This document shows positions 34,384-43,497 of a stretch of DNA of 64,000 nt, piece after piece; within the stretch, counting starts at the first letter, position 1; every line of letters starts with the position of its first letter. The notes under the pieces are model-generated. The model worked only from the letters and a program-made list of their open reading frames with translations, was not told the origin of the DNA and did not search any database. The position numbers were made by a program, and so were the translations under genes. The stretch comes from Candidatus Rokuibacteriota bacterium (GTDB lineage: Bacteria; Methylomirabilota; Methylomirabilia; Rokubacteriales; CSP1-6): contig QHRW01000015.1 of the NCBI GenBank assembly GCA_003220265.1, positions 1 through 64,000 on the forward strand. The letters run 5' to 3'.

Positions 34384-35244
34384 ATGATTCACCACCTGGC
34401 CCGTCTCGCTCTCGTCGGCGTCGTCGCGTTCGGCGTGCTTGCCGCACCGCTTTCCGGATGGTCGCAGGCGCCCGCCGACGGTGACACTGCGCAGAAGCAG
34501 ATGGCGTCGCTGTCGTGGCAGCGCGGGCCGGCCGAGGCGCGGATCGGCACCGTGGCCAGCATCAGGGTGGCGCAGGGCCAGGCCTTCCTCGATGGACCCA
34601 ACACCCGGCGCTTCCTCGAGATCAACCAGAACCCGCCGCGCGACAACCATTACACGCTGGTCGGCGGCGACGGGAGCTGGTTCGCCGTCTTCTACTTCGA
34701 GAACAGCGGCTACGTGAAGGACGACGAGAAGCTCGACGCGGACGAGCTGCTCAACTCTCTGAAGGCCACCGACGAGCCCGGCAACAAGGAGCGCAAGCGC
34801 CTCGGCATGCCGCCGCTCTACACGGTCGGCTGGCACGTGCCGCCGCACTACGACCTGACCACGAAGCAGCTCGAGTGGGGCATGCGCCTGCGCAGCGAGG
34901 ATGACGCCCGCCCGATCGTGAACTACACGATCCGCCTGCTCGGCCGCCGCGGCGTCGTGCACGCCACGCTCGTGTCCGATCCGGAGCACCTCGACCGCGA
35001 CATCGCCGAGTTCAAGAGCGCGCTGGCCGGCTACGCCTTCCAGCCCGGCGAGAAGTACGCGGAGTTCCGCGCCGGTGATCGCGTGGCCGAGTACGGCCTG
35101 GCCGCGCTCGTCCTGGGTGGCGCCGCCGTCGTCGCCACCAAGACGGGCTTCGGCAAGGCCATCGCGAAGTTCGTGGTGGTCGGCGTCGTCGCGCTCGGCT
35201 CGGCCGTGGCCGCCCTGTTCCGGCGTCTGCGCCGCACCGCCTGA
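34384..35244 (+). CDS. DUF2167-like membrane protein
   Basis: 286 aa. An N-terminal signal or helix (LARLALVGVVAFGVLAAPL) is followed by a large soluble domain with WFAVFYFENSGYVKDDEKLDADELL and YTVGWHVPPHYDLTTKQLEWGMRL, which match the DUF2167 family, and two C-terminal hydrophobic helices (about 232-275). The family is bacterial and its function is not known. It starts a run of three plus-strand genes of membrane proteins ending in the rhomboid protease. Confidence 0.85.
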   Translation: MIHHLARLALVGVVAFGVLAAPLSGWSQAPADGDTAQKQMASLSWQRGPAEARIGTVASIRVAQGQAFLDGPNTRRFLEINQNPPRDNHYTLVGGDGSWFAVFYFENSGYVKDDEKLDADELLNSLKATDEPGNKERKRLGMPPLYTVGWHVPPHYDLTTKQLEWGMRLRSEDDARPIVNYTIRLLGRRGVVHATLVSDPEHLDRDIAEFKSALAGYAFQPGEKYAEFRAGDRVAEYGLAALVLGGAAVVATKTGFGKAIAKFVVVGVVALGSAVAALFRRLRRTA

Positions 35245-35250
35245 CGCCGG

Positions 35251-35991
35251 GTGGTCGATCAGCTCCACCCGGGCGACTTTGCGATCTGGCTCGTCGCCCT
35301 CGCGCTCTACGTCGGTGACTCGGCCCGTCTGCTGGCGCCGCGCCAGCTCCTCCTGGTCGAAGCGCGCGGCGGCCGGCTCGCCTCGGTCTTCAGCGCCTAT
35401 CCGTTCACCGTCGCGGGGCGCGTGCTGGTTTTCGCGCCGCTGATCCTGCCGCACCGGGGCGCGTTCGTGGCGCCGTGGGGCCGGCCGTGGAGCGGCGAGC
35501 CGGCGCTGCGCGCGGCGCTCGGCTCGCTGGAAGCCCTGCGCCGCTCGCTGCGCATGGCGCGGGTGCTGGCCGCGTGGACCTTCGTGCTCCTGTTCGTCGT
35601 GGGCCCGGTCCTCACGCGGCTGCTCGGCCCCGATCCCGCCGTCCTCTACACGGCCGCGCTCGTCTATCCGACGGCGATCGTGGCGGTCGCCGTCGTCTGG
35701 TGGCGCCGGCGCGCGTGGCGGCTGAGCCGCGGCCACGCCGCCCTGCTGAGCCTCGAGCTGCTCGCGTGCCCGGCGTTCCTGCCCAACCTCGTGCGCAAGG
35801 TGACGGGCCCGCACGCGATCGAGGTGGACGGCGCCCAGATCCTCACCGCGACGGCGGCGGCCGACGTGAAGGCCGAGTTCCTCGGCCGGCTGACGAGCCG
35901 GGCGGAGGAGCTCATCAACGAGACGGGCGACGACGCCGCGGGCCAGGCGGCGCTGCGCGACTATCTCGCGGTGGTGCGGGCGGCGCGATGA
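35251..35991 (+). CDS. Membrane protein of unknown function
   Basis: 246 aa with a GTG start 6 bp after the DUF2167 stop. Three or four hydrophobic helices are visible (about 11-30, 50-68, 105-125 and 133-150) and a C-terminal soluble tail with an acidic stretch. I recognise no family. Its stop overlaps the rhomboid ATG (ATGA), so it is translated with that protease, perhaps as a substrate or partner. Confidence 0.65.
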   Translation: MVDQLHPGDFAIWLVALALYVGDSARLLAPRQLLLVEARGGRLASVFSAYPFTVAGRVLVFAPLILPHRGAFVAPWGRPWSGEPALRAALGSLEALRRSLRMARVLAAWTFVLLFVVGPVLTRLLGPDPAVLYTAALVYPTAIVAVAVVWWRRRAWRLSRGHAALLSLELLACPAFLPNLVRKVTGPHAIEVDGAQILTATAAADVKAEFLGRLTSRAEELINETGDDAAGQAALRDYLAVVRAAR

Positions 35992-36599
35992 CCATCCTGG
36001 TCCTCATCGCCATCAACGTGCTCGTGAGCCTCGCCGGATTCCGCGCGCTGCAGCCCGACGGCGGCGGCCGCTCCGAGCGGTTCCTCTTCATCCCGCACCA
36101 GGTCGCGCGGGGCGAGAACGGCCTCGGCATGCTGCTGGCGCACTTCGCGCACGGAGGCGTCGGGCACCTCTTGTTCAACATGCTCGCGCTCTACTCGTTC
36201 GGCGGCCCCGTGCTGGCTGCGCTGGGCCCGGCGCGCTTCGTGCTGATCTACGTCGTGGCCGGGATCGGCTCCGACCTGGTGGTGTTCGCGCTGCACCAGG
36301 AGGATCCGACCTATCGCTGCCTCGGCGCCAGCGGCAGCGTGTTCGGCATCCTGATGGCGGCGGTGGTGCTGGATCCGAGCACGTCCGTCGTGATGTTCTT
36401 CGTGCCGATTCCCATTCCGGGCCCCGTGTTCATGCTGGGCTATGTCGTCATCGCCGTCGTGCTGATCATGCAGAAGCACCGCGGCGGCGTGAGCCACGAG
36501 GGCCACCTGGGGGGCGCGGTCATCGGCCTCGCCGTCACCGCCCTGCTGGCGCCGCGCGGCCTCGAGCCGCTCGTGCGCTGGCTCACCCAGTGGACGTGA
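35988..36599 (+). CDS. Rhomboid intramembrane serine protease
   Basis: 203 aa with six hydrophobic helices, the bacterial core size. The catalytic Ser is S115 in GASGSVFG and the His is H173 in HEGHLGGA, both in the expected spacing. Extra rhomboid features are an HxxxN in the second helix region (HLLFNMLALYSFG). It cuts membrane-anchored substrates in the bilayer; the target is unknown. It may act on the neighbouring membrane proteins. Confidence 0.87.
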   Translation: MTILVLIAINVLVSLAGFRALQPDGGGRSERFLFIPHQVARGENGLGMLLAHFAHGGVGHLLFNMLALYSFGGPVLAALGPARFVLIYVVAGIGSDLVVFALHQEDPTYRCLGASGSVFGILMAAVVLDPSTSVVMFFVPIPIPGPVFMLGYVVIAVVLIMQKHRGGVSHEGHLGGAVIGLAVTALLAPRGLEPLVRWLTQWT

Positions 36600-36603
36600 G
36601 AGC

Positions 36604-37725
36604 TCAGCCGCCCGAAGGCAGCAACGCCTCGAGCGGCGTGGCCCGCTCGCCCAGCGCGTGGGCGACGGCGGGGTGCACGACGCGGCCGCGCCAGACGTTG
36701 ACGCCCTTGCCCAGCGCGGGGTTCTTCAGCACCGCCAGGGCGACGCCGCGGCCGGCCAGCTCCAGCACGTAGGGCAGCGTGGCGTTCGTCAGCGCGAAGG
36801 TCGAGGTGCGCGGCACCAGCGCCGGCATGTTGGCCACGCCGTAGTGGACGACGCCGCTGACGACGTAGGTCGGATCGAGCAGCGTGGTGGGATGGATCGT
36901 CTCCACGCTGCCGCCCTGATCCACGGCGACGTCGACGATCACCGAGCCCTCCTTCATGTGGCCGATCATCTCCTTCGTGACCAGCACGGGCGCGCGCGCG
37001 CCGGTGATGAGCACGGCGCCGACGAGCAGGTCGGCGCGGCGAAGCACCTGGTCGATGTTGAAGGAGTTCGACATCAGCGTGATCACGCGGCCATGGAAGA
37101 GGTCGTCCACGGCGCGCAGCCGATCGACGTTGATGTCGAGGATGGAGACGTCGGCGCCCAGGCCGAGCGCGATGCGGGCGGCGTTGACGCCGACGATCCC
37201 GCCGCCGAGGACGGCCACGTTGCCGGGCGGCACGCCGGGCACGCCGGCCAGGAGGATGCCGCGGCCGCCGTGGGCCTTGGCCAGGTAGAACGCGCCCTCC
37301 TGCACGGCCAGGCGGCCGGCCACCTCGCTCATCGGCGCCAGCAGCGGGAGGCTCCCGTCGGCGCGCTGCACCGTCTCGTAGGCGATGGCGATGACGTCCG
37401 CCTGCTGGAGCGCGCGCGCGAGCTCGGGCGCGGGCGCGAGGTGGAGATACGTGAACAGGATCTGGCCCGAGCGCATGCGCCGGTATTCCTCGTCCACCGG
37501 CTCCTTGACCTTGAGGATCATCTCGGCCTGCGCCCACACCTCGTCCACCGACGCCAGGGTCGCCTGCTCGCGCGCGTACTCCTCGTCGCGGAAGCTGCTG
37601 CCGCTGCCGGCATTGCGCTCGACGACGACGCGATGGCCGGCCTCCGCGAGCGCGCGCGCGCCGGCTGGCGTCAGCGCCACGCGCTGCTCGCCGGGCTTGA
37701 TCTCGCGCGGGACGCCGATGATCAC
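36604..37725 (-). CDS. ald: Alanine dehydrogenase
   Basis: 373 aa, the usual family length, from a GTG at 37725. The N-terminus [20 protein letters not shown] is diagnostic, and the NAD-binding Rossmann loop [14 protein letters not shown] and the [14 protein letters not shown] block follow. It interconverts alanine and pyruvate plus ammonia with NAD. The GTG start overlaps the TGA of the upstream hydrolase gene, whose C-terminus is built of four 39-bp repeats, so the ald start sits directly behind the repeat array and may be translationally coupled to it. Confidence 0.92.
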   Translation of the reverse strand: MIIGVPREIKPGEQRVALTPAGARALAEAGHRVVVERNAGSGSSFRDEEYAREQATLASVDEVWAQAEMILKVKEPVDEEYRRMRSGQILFTYLHLAPAPELARALQQADVIAIAYETVQRADGSLPLLAPMSEVAGRLAVQEGAFYLAKAHGGRGILLAGVPGVPPGNVAVLGGGIVGVNAARIALGLGADVSILDINVDRLRAVDDLFHGRVITLMSNSFNIDQVLRRADLLVGAVLITGARAPVLVTKEMIGHMKEGSVIVDVAVDQGGSVETIHPTTLLDPTYVVSGVVHYGVANMPALVPRTSTFALTNATLPYVLELAGRGVALAVLKNPALGKGVNVWRGRVVHPAVAHALGERATPLEALLPSGG

Positions 37726-38747
37726 GAATCTGTTGGGAGGGGACCCCTCGCAGGGTTCCCCTCGACCCCTGTTGGGAGGGGACCCCTCGCAGGGTTCCCC
37801 TCGACCCCTGTTGGGAGGGGACCCCTCGCAGGGTTCCCCTCGACCCCTGTTGGGAGGGGACCCCTCGCAGGGTTCCCCTCGACCCCTCCTGTGCGTGATG
37901 CTAACGCGCGGCGGAAGAAGCTGGCCAGGCGGCCCTCGAAGCCGGCCGGCAGCTCGCCGTGACGCCCGCGCGCCATGATCTCGAGCTCGGCCCGGCCGTT
38001 GGGCGCCAGCGCGGCGCGCAGGCGCTCGGCGTGGGCGAAGGGAATCTGCTCGTCCTGGCGGCTGTGCACGAGCAGCACCGGCACCGTGACCCGGGCCGCC
38101 GCCTCGGCCGGCGAGGGCCGCGAGATGTCGGCGCCGAAGGCCAGGCGCGACCACAGCAGCATGGCTTCCACGAACGGGTAGCGGGCCAGCCACATCCAGC
38201 CGTAGAGCTCGCGGCCCAGCGTGCGAAGGTCGGCGAACGGCGCATAGGCCGCGATGGCGCGGATGCGCGGATCCTCGGCCGCGGTCAGCAGCGCGACGGC
38301 GCCGCCGAGCGAGAAGCCGAAGACCCCGATGGCCGGCGCGCCGCGGCCGTCGAGGAAATCGAGGACGCGGCGCAGGTCGCCGCGCTCGCGAAAACCCAGC
38401 GTGGTGGCCGCGCCCTCGCTCTGGCCGAAATAGCGCTGATCCACCAGCAGCGTGGCGAACTCGGGCGCCAGCGCCATGGCGAGCGGCAGCAGGTCGGCTT
38501 TCTCCGCCGGATAGCCGTGCAGGAGCACGACGGCGGGCGCGCCCGGGCGCGGCAGGAACCAGCCGGCCAGCCGCACGCCGTCGTCCGCGCGGATGACGAC
38601 GTCCTCGACGGCCAGCCGGTAGTCGGCGGGGCGCGATGGGATCGCCAGGCGCGGCGGCCGCACCGCCAGCCAGAAGCTGCCGAGGCTGGCCAGGAGCGCG
38701 GCGGCCACGAGCACGCTCGCATAGAGCACGAGCCTCACGGCCGCCAT
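37722..38747 (-). CDS. Alpha/beta hydrolase with repeat-encoded C-terminus
   Basis: 341 aa from the ATG at 38747. An N-terminal hydrophobic helix (about 5-30) anchors or exports the protein. The catalytic core has the nucleophile elbow GFSLGG, Asp in [10 protein letters not shown] and His in GRHGEL; the lid has [14 protein letters not shown]. The last 54 residues are four copies of a 13-residue unit rich in Pro and Gly plus a DS end. The body of the enzyme seems to end at the repeat, so this tail is likely an insertion that was kept in frame. The stop overlaps the ald start. The substrate is unknown. Confidence 0.82.
   Translation of the reverse strand: MAAVRLVLYASVLVAAALLASLGSFWLAVRPPRLAIPSRPADYRLAVEDVVIRADDGVRLAGWFLPRPGAPAVVLLHGYPAEKADLLPLAMALAPEFATLLVDQRYFGQSEGAATTLGFRERGDLRRVLDFLDGRGAPAIGVFGFSLGGAVALLTAAEDPRIRAIAAYAPFADLRTLGRELYGWMWLARYPFVEAMLLWSRLAFGADISRPSPAEAAARVTVPVLLVHSRQDEQIPFAHAERLRAALAPNGRAELEIMARGRHGELPAGFEGRLASFFRRALASRTGGVEGNPARGPLPTGVEGNPARGPLPTGVEGNPARGPLPTGVEGNPARGPLPTDS
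37731..37886 (-). repeat. Four direct 39-bp repeats within hydrolase gene end
   Basis: Units begin at 37731, 37770, 37809 and 37848 with a perfect 39-bp period. Each unit contains a hairpin GAGGGGAACCCT/AGGGGTCCCCTC around GCG (minus strand) with one mismatch. Because 39 is a multiple of three, the repeat encodes a 13-residue unit ([13 protein letters not shown]) in the hydrolase frame. The array lies between the hydrolase body and the ald start and has no unique spacers. Confidence 0.8.
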
Positions 38748-38783
38748 GATCTCACGCCGGCCGCGACACAGGCCCGAGCCGTT

Positions 38784-38817
38784 GGGGGGATCGGGGGGGC
38801 CATTTCTGGGCCCCCAT
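38784..38817 (-). repeat. 3'-end hairpin repeat (family A), copy 4
   Basis: Arms at 38795-38801 and 38809-38815 form the 7-bp GC stem with a 7-nt loop. It lies 6 nt after the stop of the substrate-binding protein gene on the minus strand. It is in the same orientation relative to that gene as the other copies. Confidence 0.6.
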
Positions 38818-38821
38818 GGAA

Positions 38822-40429
38822 TCACTCGCGCCAGACTTCCTGGAAGCGGCCGAAGTTGAAGATCGACTGGTGCGGCACCATGTTCTTCACGTGCGGCCAC
38901 ACCGTGAAGTAGTCCAGGCGCCAGCCCAGCACGGGCCGGCCGGCGTCGTCCTCGAGCTTCTTCTGGATCTGGGCGATCAGGGCCAGGCGCTTCTTGGGAT
39001 CGAGCTCCTGCGACTGGGCGTCGATCAGCTTCTGGACCTGCTCGTTGCAGTAGCCGCTGTAGTTGCGCGGCGAGCCGCAGCCGTAGTTCTCGTAGAAGTT
39101 GGCGTCGGGGTCGTCGGGGCCGAGCCCGGTGAGGTTGGCGCCGATCTGGTAGTCGCCGCGGGTGGCCATGGCGTGCCACTGCGCCGTCTCGATCTGCTTG
39201 AGGCTCGCCTCGATGCCGACCTGCTTGAGCTCGTTGATGACGAACGAGGCCATGTCCACGTAGACGGCGATGTTGCGCGTGACCATCTCGACCTTCAGCG
39301 GGTTCTGAGGCGTGATCCCGGCCTCGGCCAGCAGCTTCTTCGCCTGCGCCTTCATGTCGGCCGTCTTGCCGTACCCGGGCAGCGCGAGCAGCTCCTTCTC
39401 AGGCAGCGCCCACACGCCGTACGGCGACATGGCCGAGCCGAGGCTGGCGGCCCCCTGGTGCACGGCCTGGATGAGGGCGCGGCGGTCGATCGCGTAGCTG
39501 ACGGCCAGCCGCACCTTGGGATTGTCGAAGGGCGGCTTCTTCACGTTCATGATGATGTTGTCGGTGACGTTGGTGGCCACCGGCGTTACCACGATCTTCG
39601 GCACCGCGGCCTTGATCTGCTCGGCTGCCGCCTTGGTCGTCTCGCCGGCCATCGCGACGTCGAGCTGACCCGCCTGCAGCGCGGCTGTGCGGGTGCCCCG
39701 CTCCTTGACGATCACGTAGCGGAGGCCGTCGAGGTACGGTCGGCCCTTGACGAAGTAGTCGGGGTTCTTCACGTAATCGATGTACTCGCCGTGCTTCCAC
39801 TCCTTGAGCTTGAACGGCCCGGTGCCCACGCACGTCATGCGGTATTGCGCGGGCGGGATGTGCGCGGCATAGACCGGCGAGTAGCCGCTAGCCATCATGA
39901 CGAGCAGCGAGGGCTGCGGCCGCTTGAGCCGGAACACCACGGTGTAGGGGTCGGGCGCCTCGATGGCGTCGACGTTGGCGTACCAGTCCTTGCGCGGATT
40001 CAGGCGCAGCTTGCCCTCGGCGCCCGGCGCCTCACGCACCATGTCGAAGGTGAACTTGACGTCCTTCGAGGTGAACGGCTTGCCGTCGTGCCACTTCACG
40101 TCCTTGCGCAGGAAGAAGACGAGGTTGCGGTAGTTGTCCTGCCACGACCACTTCTCGGCCAGCTCGCCGATGATGGTGTCCACGCTCTCCTTGGGCTTGA
40201 ACGGATCGAAGTAGACGAGGTTGTTGAAGCAGGGGCTCGACGGCCACACGGTGGAGATCGTGGCCGTCTCGTGGACCGCGAAGCCCTGCGGCGTGTCCTC
40301 GCGGTGCATGACCTTGAGCGTGCCGCCCGATCTGGGCGCCTGGCTCTCGGCGGGGCCGGCGAGCAGCGCGGCGCCGATCAGCGTGAGCAAGCAGAGTGCG
40401 GCGACGACGGAGCGGGACGATCGGCGCAT
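38822..40429 (-). CDS. Peptide/nickel-type ABC substrate-binding protein, orphan
   Basis: 535 aa, family SBP_bac_5 size. The signal peptide (about 30 residues, ending GPAESQA) is followed by typical family blocks such as LAEKWSWQDNYRNLVFFLRKDVKWHDGKPFTSKDV, FNNLVYFDPF and the C-terminal 'CNEQVQKLIDAQSQELDPKKR'. It should bind oligopeptides or a related solute in the periplasm or at the membrane. No permease or ATPase gene is adjacent; the nearest genes are the hydrolase and dihydrolipoyl dehydrogenase. A second, paralogous binding protein heads a transporter operon at 55290. Confidence 0.87.
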   Translation of the reverse strand: MRRSSRSVVAALCLLTLIGAALLAGPAESQAPRSGGTLKVMHREDTPQGFAVHETATISTVWPSSPCFNNLVYFDPFKPKESVDTIIGELAEKWSWQDNYRNLVFFLRKDVKWHDGKPFTSKDVKFTFDMVREAPGAEGKLRLNPRKDWYANVDAIEAPDPYTVVFRLKRPQPSLLVMMASGYSPVYAAHIPPAQYRMTCVGTGPFKLKEWKHGEYIDYVKNPDYFVKGRPYLDGLRYVIVKERGTRTAALQAGQLDVAMAGETTKAAAEQIKAAVPKIVVTPVATNVTDNIIMNVKKPPFDNPKVRLAVSYAIDRRALIQAVHQGAASLGSAMSPYGVWALPEKELLALPGYGKTADMKAQAKKLLAEAGITPQNPLKVEMVTRNIAVYVDMASFVINELKQVGIEASLKQIETAQWHAMATRGDYQIGANLTGLGPDDPDANFYENYGCGSPRNYSGYCNEQVQKLIDAQSQELDPKKRLALIAQIQKKLEDDAGRPVLGWRLDYFTVWPHVKNMVPHQSIFNFGRFQEVWRE

Positions 40430-40459
40430 GAGCGAAGCCTCCTCGGTTCTCCGTGGCCT

Positions 40460-41845
40460 TCAGCGCAGCAGGGTCTCGGCAGCCTCCATCAGGGTTTCCG
40501 ACAGCGTTGGATGCGTGTGGATGGTAAGCGCGACGTCGTCGGCCAGCAAGGCCGTTTCCACGGCCAGCGCGCCCTCCGCGATGAGCTCGCCGGCGCCGGG
40601 GCCGACGATGCCGACGCCGAGCACCCGGCCGGTGTCGGGATCGACCACCAGCTTGGTGAGGCCGTCGCTGCGACCGAGCGTCGCCGCGCGCCCGGAGGCC
40701 GCCCACTGGAACCGGGCGATCTTCACGGCGCGGCCCTCGCGCGCCGCCTGCGATTCGGTGAGACCGCACCACGCCACCTCGGGATCCGTGAACACGACGG
40801 CGGGCACCACGACGTTGTCGAAGGCGGCGGGGCGTCCGGCGATGGCCTCGGCGACCACCTTGCCCTGGCGCATCGCGCGGTGGGCCAGCATCGGCTCGCC
40901 GGTGACGTCGCCCACCGCCCACACGTGCGGGTCACTCGTGCGGCCGCGCTCGTCCACCTGGATGAAGCCGCGCTCGGTCACGCGCGCGCGCGTGGCCTCG
41001 AGGCCCAGCCCCTGCGTGCGCGGCGTGCGGCCCACGGCGACGAGCACCCGATCGAACGTCTCGGCCTCGCCCTCGCCGAAGCGCGCCTCGATGCCGCCGC
41101 CCGTGTCGCGCAGCGCGCTGACGCGCGTGGAGAGGCGGATGGCCTTGAACATGCGCTGGCAGCGGCGCGCGAGGTGCTGGACGAGGTCGGCGTCGGCGCC
41201 GGCCAGCAGGCTGTCGAGCATCTCGACCACGGTCACCGCGCTGCCGAGGGCGGCGTAGACCTGGCCGAGCTCGAGGCCGATGTAGCCGCCGCCGATCACC
41301 AACAGGCGCCCCGGGATCTCCGGCACGTCGAGCGCGGCCGTGGAGTCCATCAGCCGCTCGGTCTTCAGATCGATGCCCGGCAGCGAGGCGGGCGCCGAGC
41401 CGGTGGCGAGGATCACGTGCTTGAAGCGGATCTTCTGCGGCTCGTCGCCGGTGATGCGCACGCTGCGCGCGTCCTCGAAGGTGGCGCGCCCGCCGATCAC
41501 CTCGACGTTCTTGCCTTTGGCCACGCCGGCCAGCCCGCGCGCCAGCTTGCCGATCACGCGCTCGCTCTTCCACTTGCGCAGCGGGTCGAGCGAGATGCGC
41601 GGCTCGCCGAAGTCCACGCCGAACTCCTTGGCGCGCTCGGCCTCCGAGAGCACCGCCGCCACGTGCAGCAGCGCCTTGGAGGGGATGCAGCCCTCGAAGA
41701 GGCAGGCGCCGCCGAGGCGCTTGTCGAGATCGACGACCACCGTCTCCAGCCCCAGCTCGGCGCACCGGAACGCCGCCGAGTAGCCGCCCGGCCCGCCGCC
41801 GACGACGGCCACGTCGACCTCGCGCACGAGGTCGCCCATCACCAT
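40460..41845 (-). CDS. lpdA: Dihydrolipoyl dehydrogenase (E3)
   Basis: 461 aa from the ATG at 41845 (an ATG two codons later is equally possible). The FAD motif GGGPGGYSAA is followed by the redox-active disulfide in CLFEGCIPSKAL, the NAD motif GGGYIGLELG, and the C-terminal HTHPTLSE catalytic His-Glu pair. It re-oxidises dihydrolipoamide of the E2 protein with NAD. It lies 19 nt downstream of the E2 gene. Confidence 0.93.
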   Translation of the reverse strand: MVMGDLVREVDVAVVGGGPGGYSAAFRCAELGLETVVVDLDKRLGGACLFEGCIPSKALLHVAAVLSEAERAKEFGVDFGEPRISLDPLRKWKSERVIGKLARGLAGVAKGKNVEVIGGRATFEDARSVRITGDEPQKIRFKHVILATGSAPASLPGIDLKTERLMDSTAALDVPEIPGRLLVIGGGYIGLELGQVYAALGSAVTVVEMLDSLLAGADADLVQHLARRCQRMFKAIRLSTRVSALRDTGGGIEARFGEGEAETFDRVLVAVGRTPRTQGLGLEATRARVTERGFIQVDERGRTSDPHVWAVGDVTGEPMLAHRAMRQGKVVAEAIAGRPAAFDNVVVPAVVFTDPEVAWCGLTESQAAREGRAVKIARFQWAASGRAATLGRSDGLTKLVVDPDTGRVLGVGIVGPGAGELIAEGALAVETALLADDVALTIHTHPTLSETLMEAAETLLR

Positions 41846-41864
41846 GGTGAGGTGGCCCGCCGCC

Positions 41865-43247
41865 TCAGAGCCCCAGCAGCAGCGAGTCCGGCTGCTCCAG
41901 GCGCTGGACGATGGCGGTGGCGAAGCGGGCGCCGTCGGCGCCGTCGGCCACGCGGTGGTCGAAGGTGAGCGAGAGCGGCAGCAGCAGGCGCGGCACGATC
42001 TGGCCGCCGCGCACGACGGCCTCCTCGCGGCCGCGCGCCACGCCGAGGATGGCGACTTCCGGATAGTTGATGATCGGGATCGCCCCGGTGCCGCCGAGCG
42101 CGCCGATGTTGGTGACGGTGAACGTGCCGCCGCGCAGGTCGTCCAGCGTGGCCTTGCCCTCGCGCACGCGAGGAGCGAGCGCGCCCAGCTCACGCGCGAT
42201 CTCGATGATCGGTTTCTTGTCGACGTCGCGCATCACGGGGACGATGAGGCCGCGCTCCATCGCGACGGCCACCCCGAGGTGGACGTAGCGCTTGAGGATC
42301 AGCTCGCCGGCGGCGGGATCGAGGCTCGCGTTGAAGGTCGGGTGCTCCAGCAGCGCCAGCGCGGCGGCCTTCAGCAGGAAGGCCGTGAGCGTCAGCGTCA
42401 CGCCGCGGCCCTTGGCCGCCTCGAGGTTGCGGCGGATGAGCGCGTCGAGATCGGTGATGTCGGCGCGGTCGAAGTGCGTGACGTGCGGCACCAGCGTGGC
42501 CGACAGCGTCATGCGCTCGGCGATCGTCCGGCGCAGGTGCGACAGCGGCTGGCGCTCGATGGGGCCCCACTGCTCGAACTTCGGCAGCGCCGGCGGCTCG
42601 ACGCCCACGCGCGCCAGTGGCTTGGCGACGGCGGGCGGCTCGGGCGCGGAGGGCCGCGCGGCCACACGCCCGGCCGGCGCGGGCTGGGCAGTCGCCGGCG
42701 CCCCGCGCGTCGCGCCGCCGCCGGCCGCGGCCCGGACGTCGTCGTCGGTGACGCGACCGCCGGGGCCGCTGCCCGGCACGGCCGTCAGATCGACGCCGAG
42801 CTCACGCGCGAGCCGGCGAGTGGACGGCGTCGCGGGAACCGGACCAGAGCGCGCGGCCGGCGCCGGCCCGCCCCGCGCGACGGGAGCGGCGGTCGTCGGC
42901 ACCTGCCGTGCGCGGCCCTCGGCAACGACGGTCGTCGGCTCGGGCGCCAGCTTGCGCGTGGGATCGAGCGTGTCCGCCGCTTGCTTGCCGCCCGTTGACT
43001 TGCCGTCGCCCGCATCACCGAACTCGACGAGGACCTGGCCGACCTTGACGGTCTGCCCGGGCTGCACGTGGATCTTCTCGATGCGGCCGGCCATCGGCGA
43101 GGGGATCTCGACCGTCGCCTTGTCGGTCTCCACCTCGAGCAGCGGCGCGTCTTCGCGCACGACGTCGCCCTCGCGCACGAGCACCTGACGGATCTCGGCC
43201 TCGGTGAGACCTTCGCCGAGATCGGGCAGGACGAATGAGCGCGCCAT
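41865..43247 (-). CDS. Dihydrolipoamide acyltransferase (E2)
   Basis: 460 aa from the ATG at 43247. The N-terminal lipoyl domain has K43 in ETDKATVE; a long Ala/Pro/Gly-rich linker (about 80-215) follows, containing the peripheral-subunit-binding domain (PSTRRLARELGVDL ... GGRVTDDDV). The catalytic core ends with DHRVADGADGARF. It acts as the core of the 2-oxoacid dehydrogenase complex. With E1 alpha/beta and E3 it would form a pyruvate- or branched-chain-type complex; the two-subunit E1 fits either. Confidence 0.9.
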   Translation of the reverse strand: MARSFVLPDLGEGLTEAEIRQVLVREGDVVREDAPLLEVETDKATVEIPSPMAGRIEKIHVQPGQTVKVGQVLVEFGDAGDGKSTGGKQAADTLDPTRKLAPEPTTVVAEGRARQVPTTAAPVARGGPAPAARSGPVPATPSTRRLARELGVDLTAVPGSGPGGRVTDDDVRAAAGGGATRGAPATAQPAPAGRVAARPSAPEPPAVAKPLARVGVEPPALPKFEQWGPIERQPLSHLRRTIAERMTLSATLVPHVTHFDRADITDLDALIRRNLEAAKGRGVTLTLTAFLLKAAALALLEHPTFNASLDPAAGELILKRYVHLGVAVAMERGLIVPVMRDVDKKPIIEIARELGALAPRVREGKATLDDLRGGTFTVTNIGALGGTGAIPIINYPEVAILGVARGREEAVVRGGQIVPRLLLPLSLTFDHRVADGADGARFATAIVQRLEQPDSLLLGL

Positions 43248-43497
43248 GGCGTCCCCATTGTACGCAAGTCTTCCAGCGCGAGCCGCGCGCATGACGGTTT
43301 CTGTCAGACGCACGAGACCATCCGGCACGCGTGTCGAGTCGTCTCAAGCCGTCGCACGATTCGACGGCCCTTTAGGGGGTGGCACCTGATTCGCACCGCA
43401 CGCGTGCGACCGGGCCCCGGTGCTCACCGGGGACGCTCGCAGGCCCGGTCTCAGTTGCCCCGCGTCTGCGAGCCATCCACCGCAAGGGCTGGCACCC

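Noticed and set aside
37731-37886. CRISPR array at the 39-bp repeats
   Set aside because: Repeats are contiguous without spacers, and no cas genes are present.
38816-41968. 1,050-aa plus-strand ORF opposite the binding protein and E3 genes
   Set aside because: The two minus-strand genes have full motifs. The plus frame is just open because of the high GC content.
43248-43497. Regulatory RNA or riboswitch between E2 and the propeller gene
   Set aside because: Only an ordinary GC hairpin near 43415-43440 was visible; no known riboswitch core could be traced.
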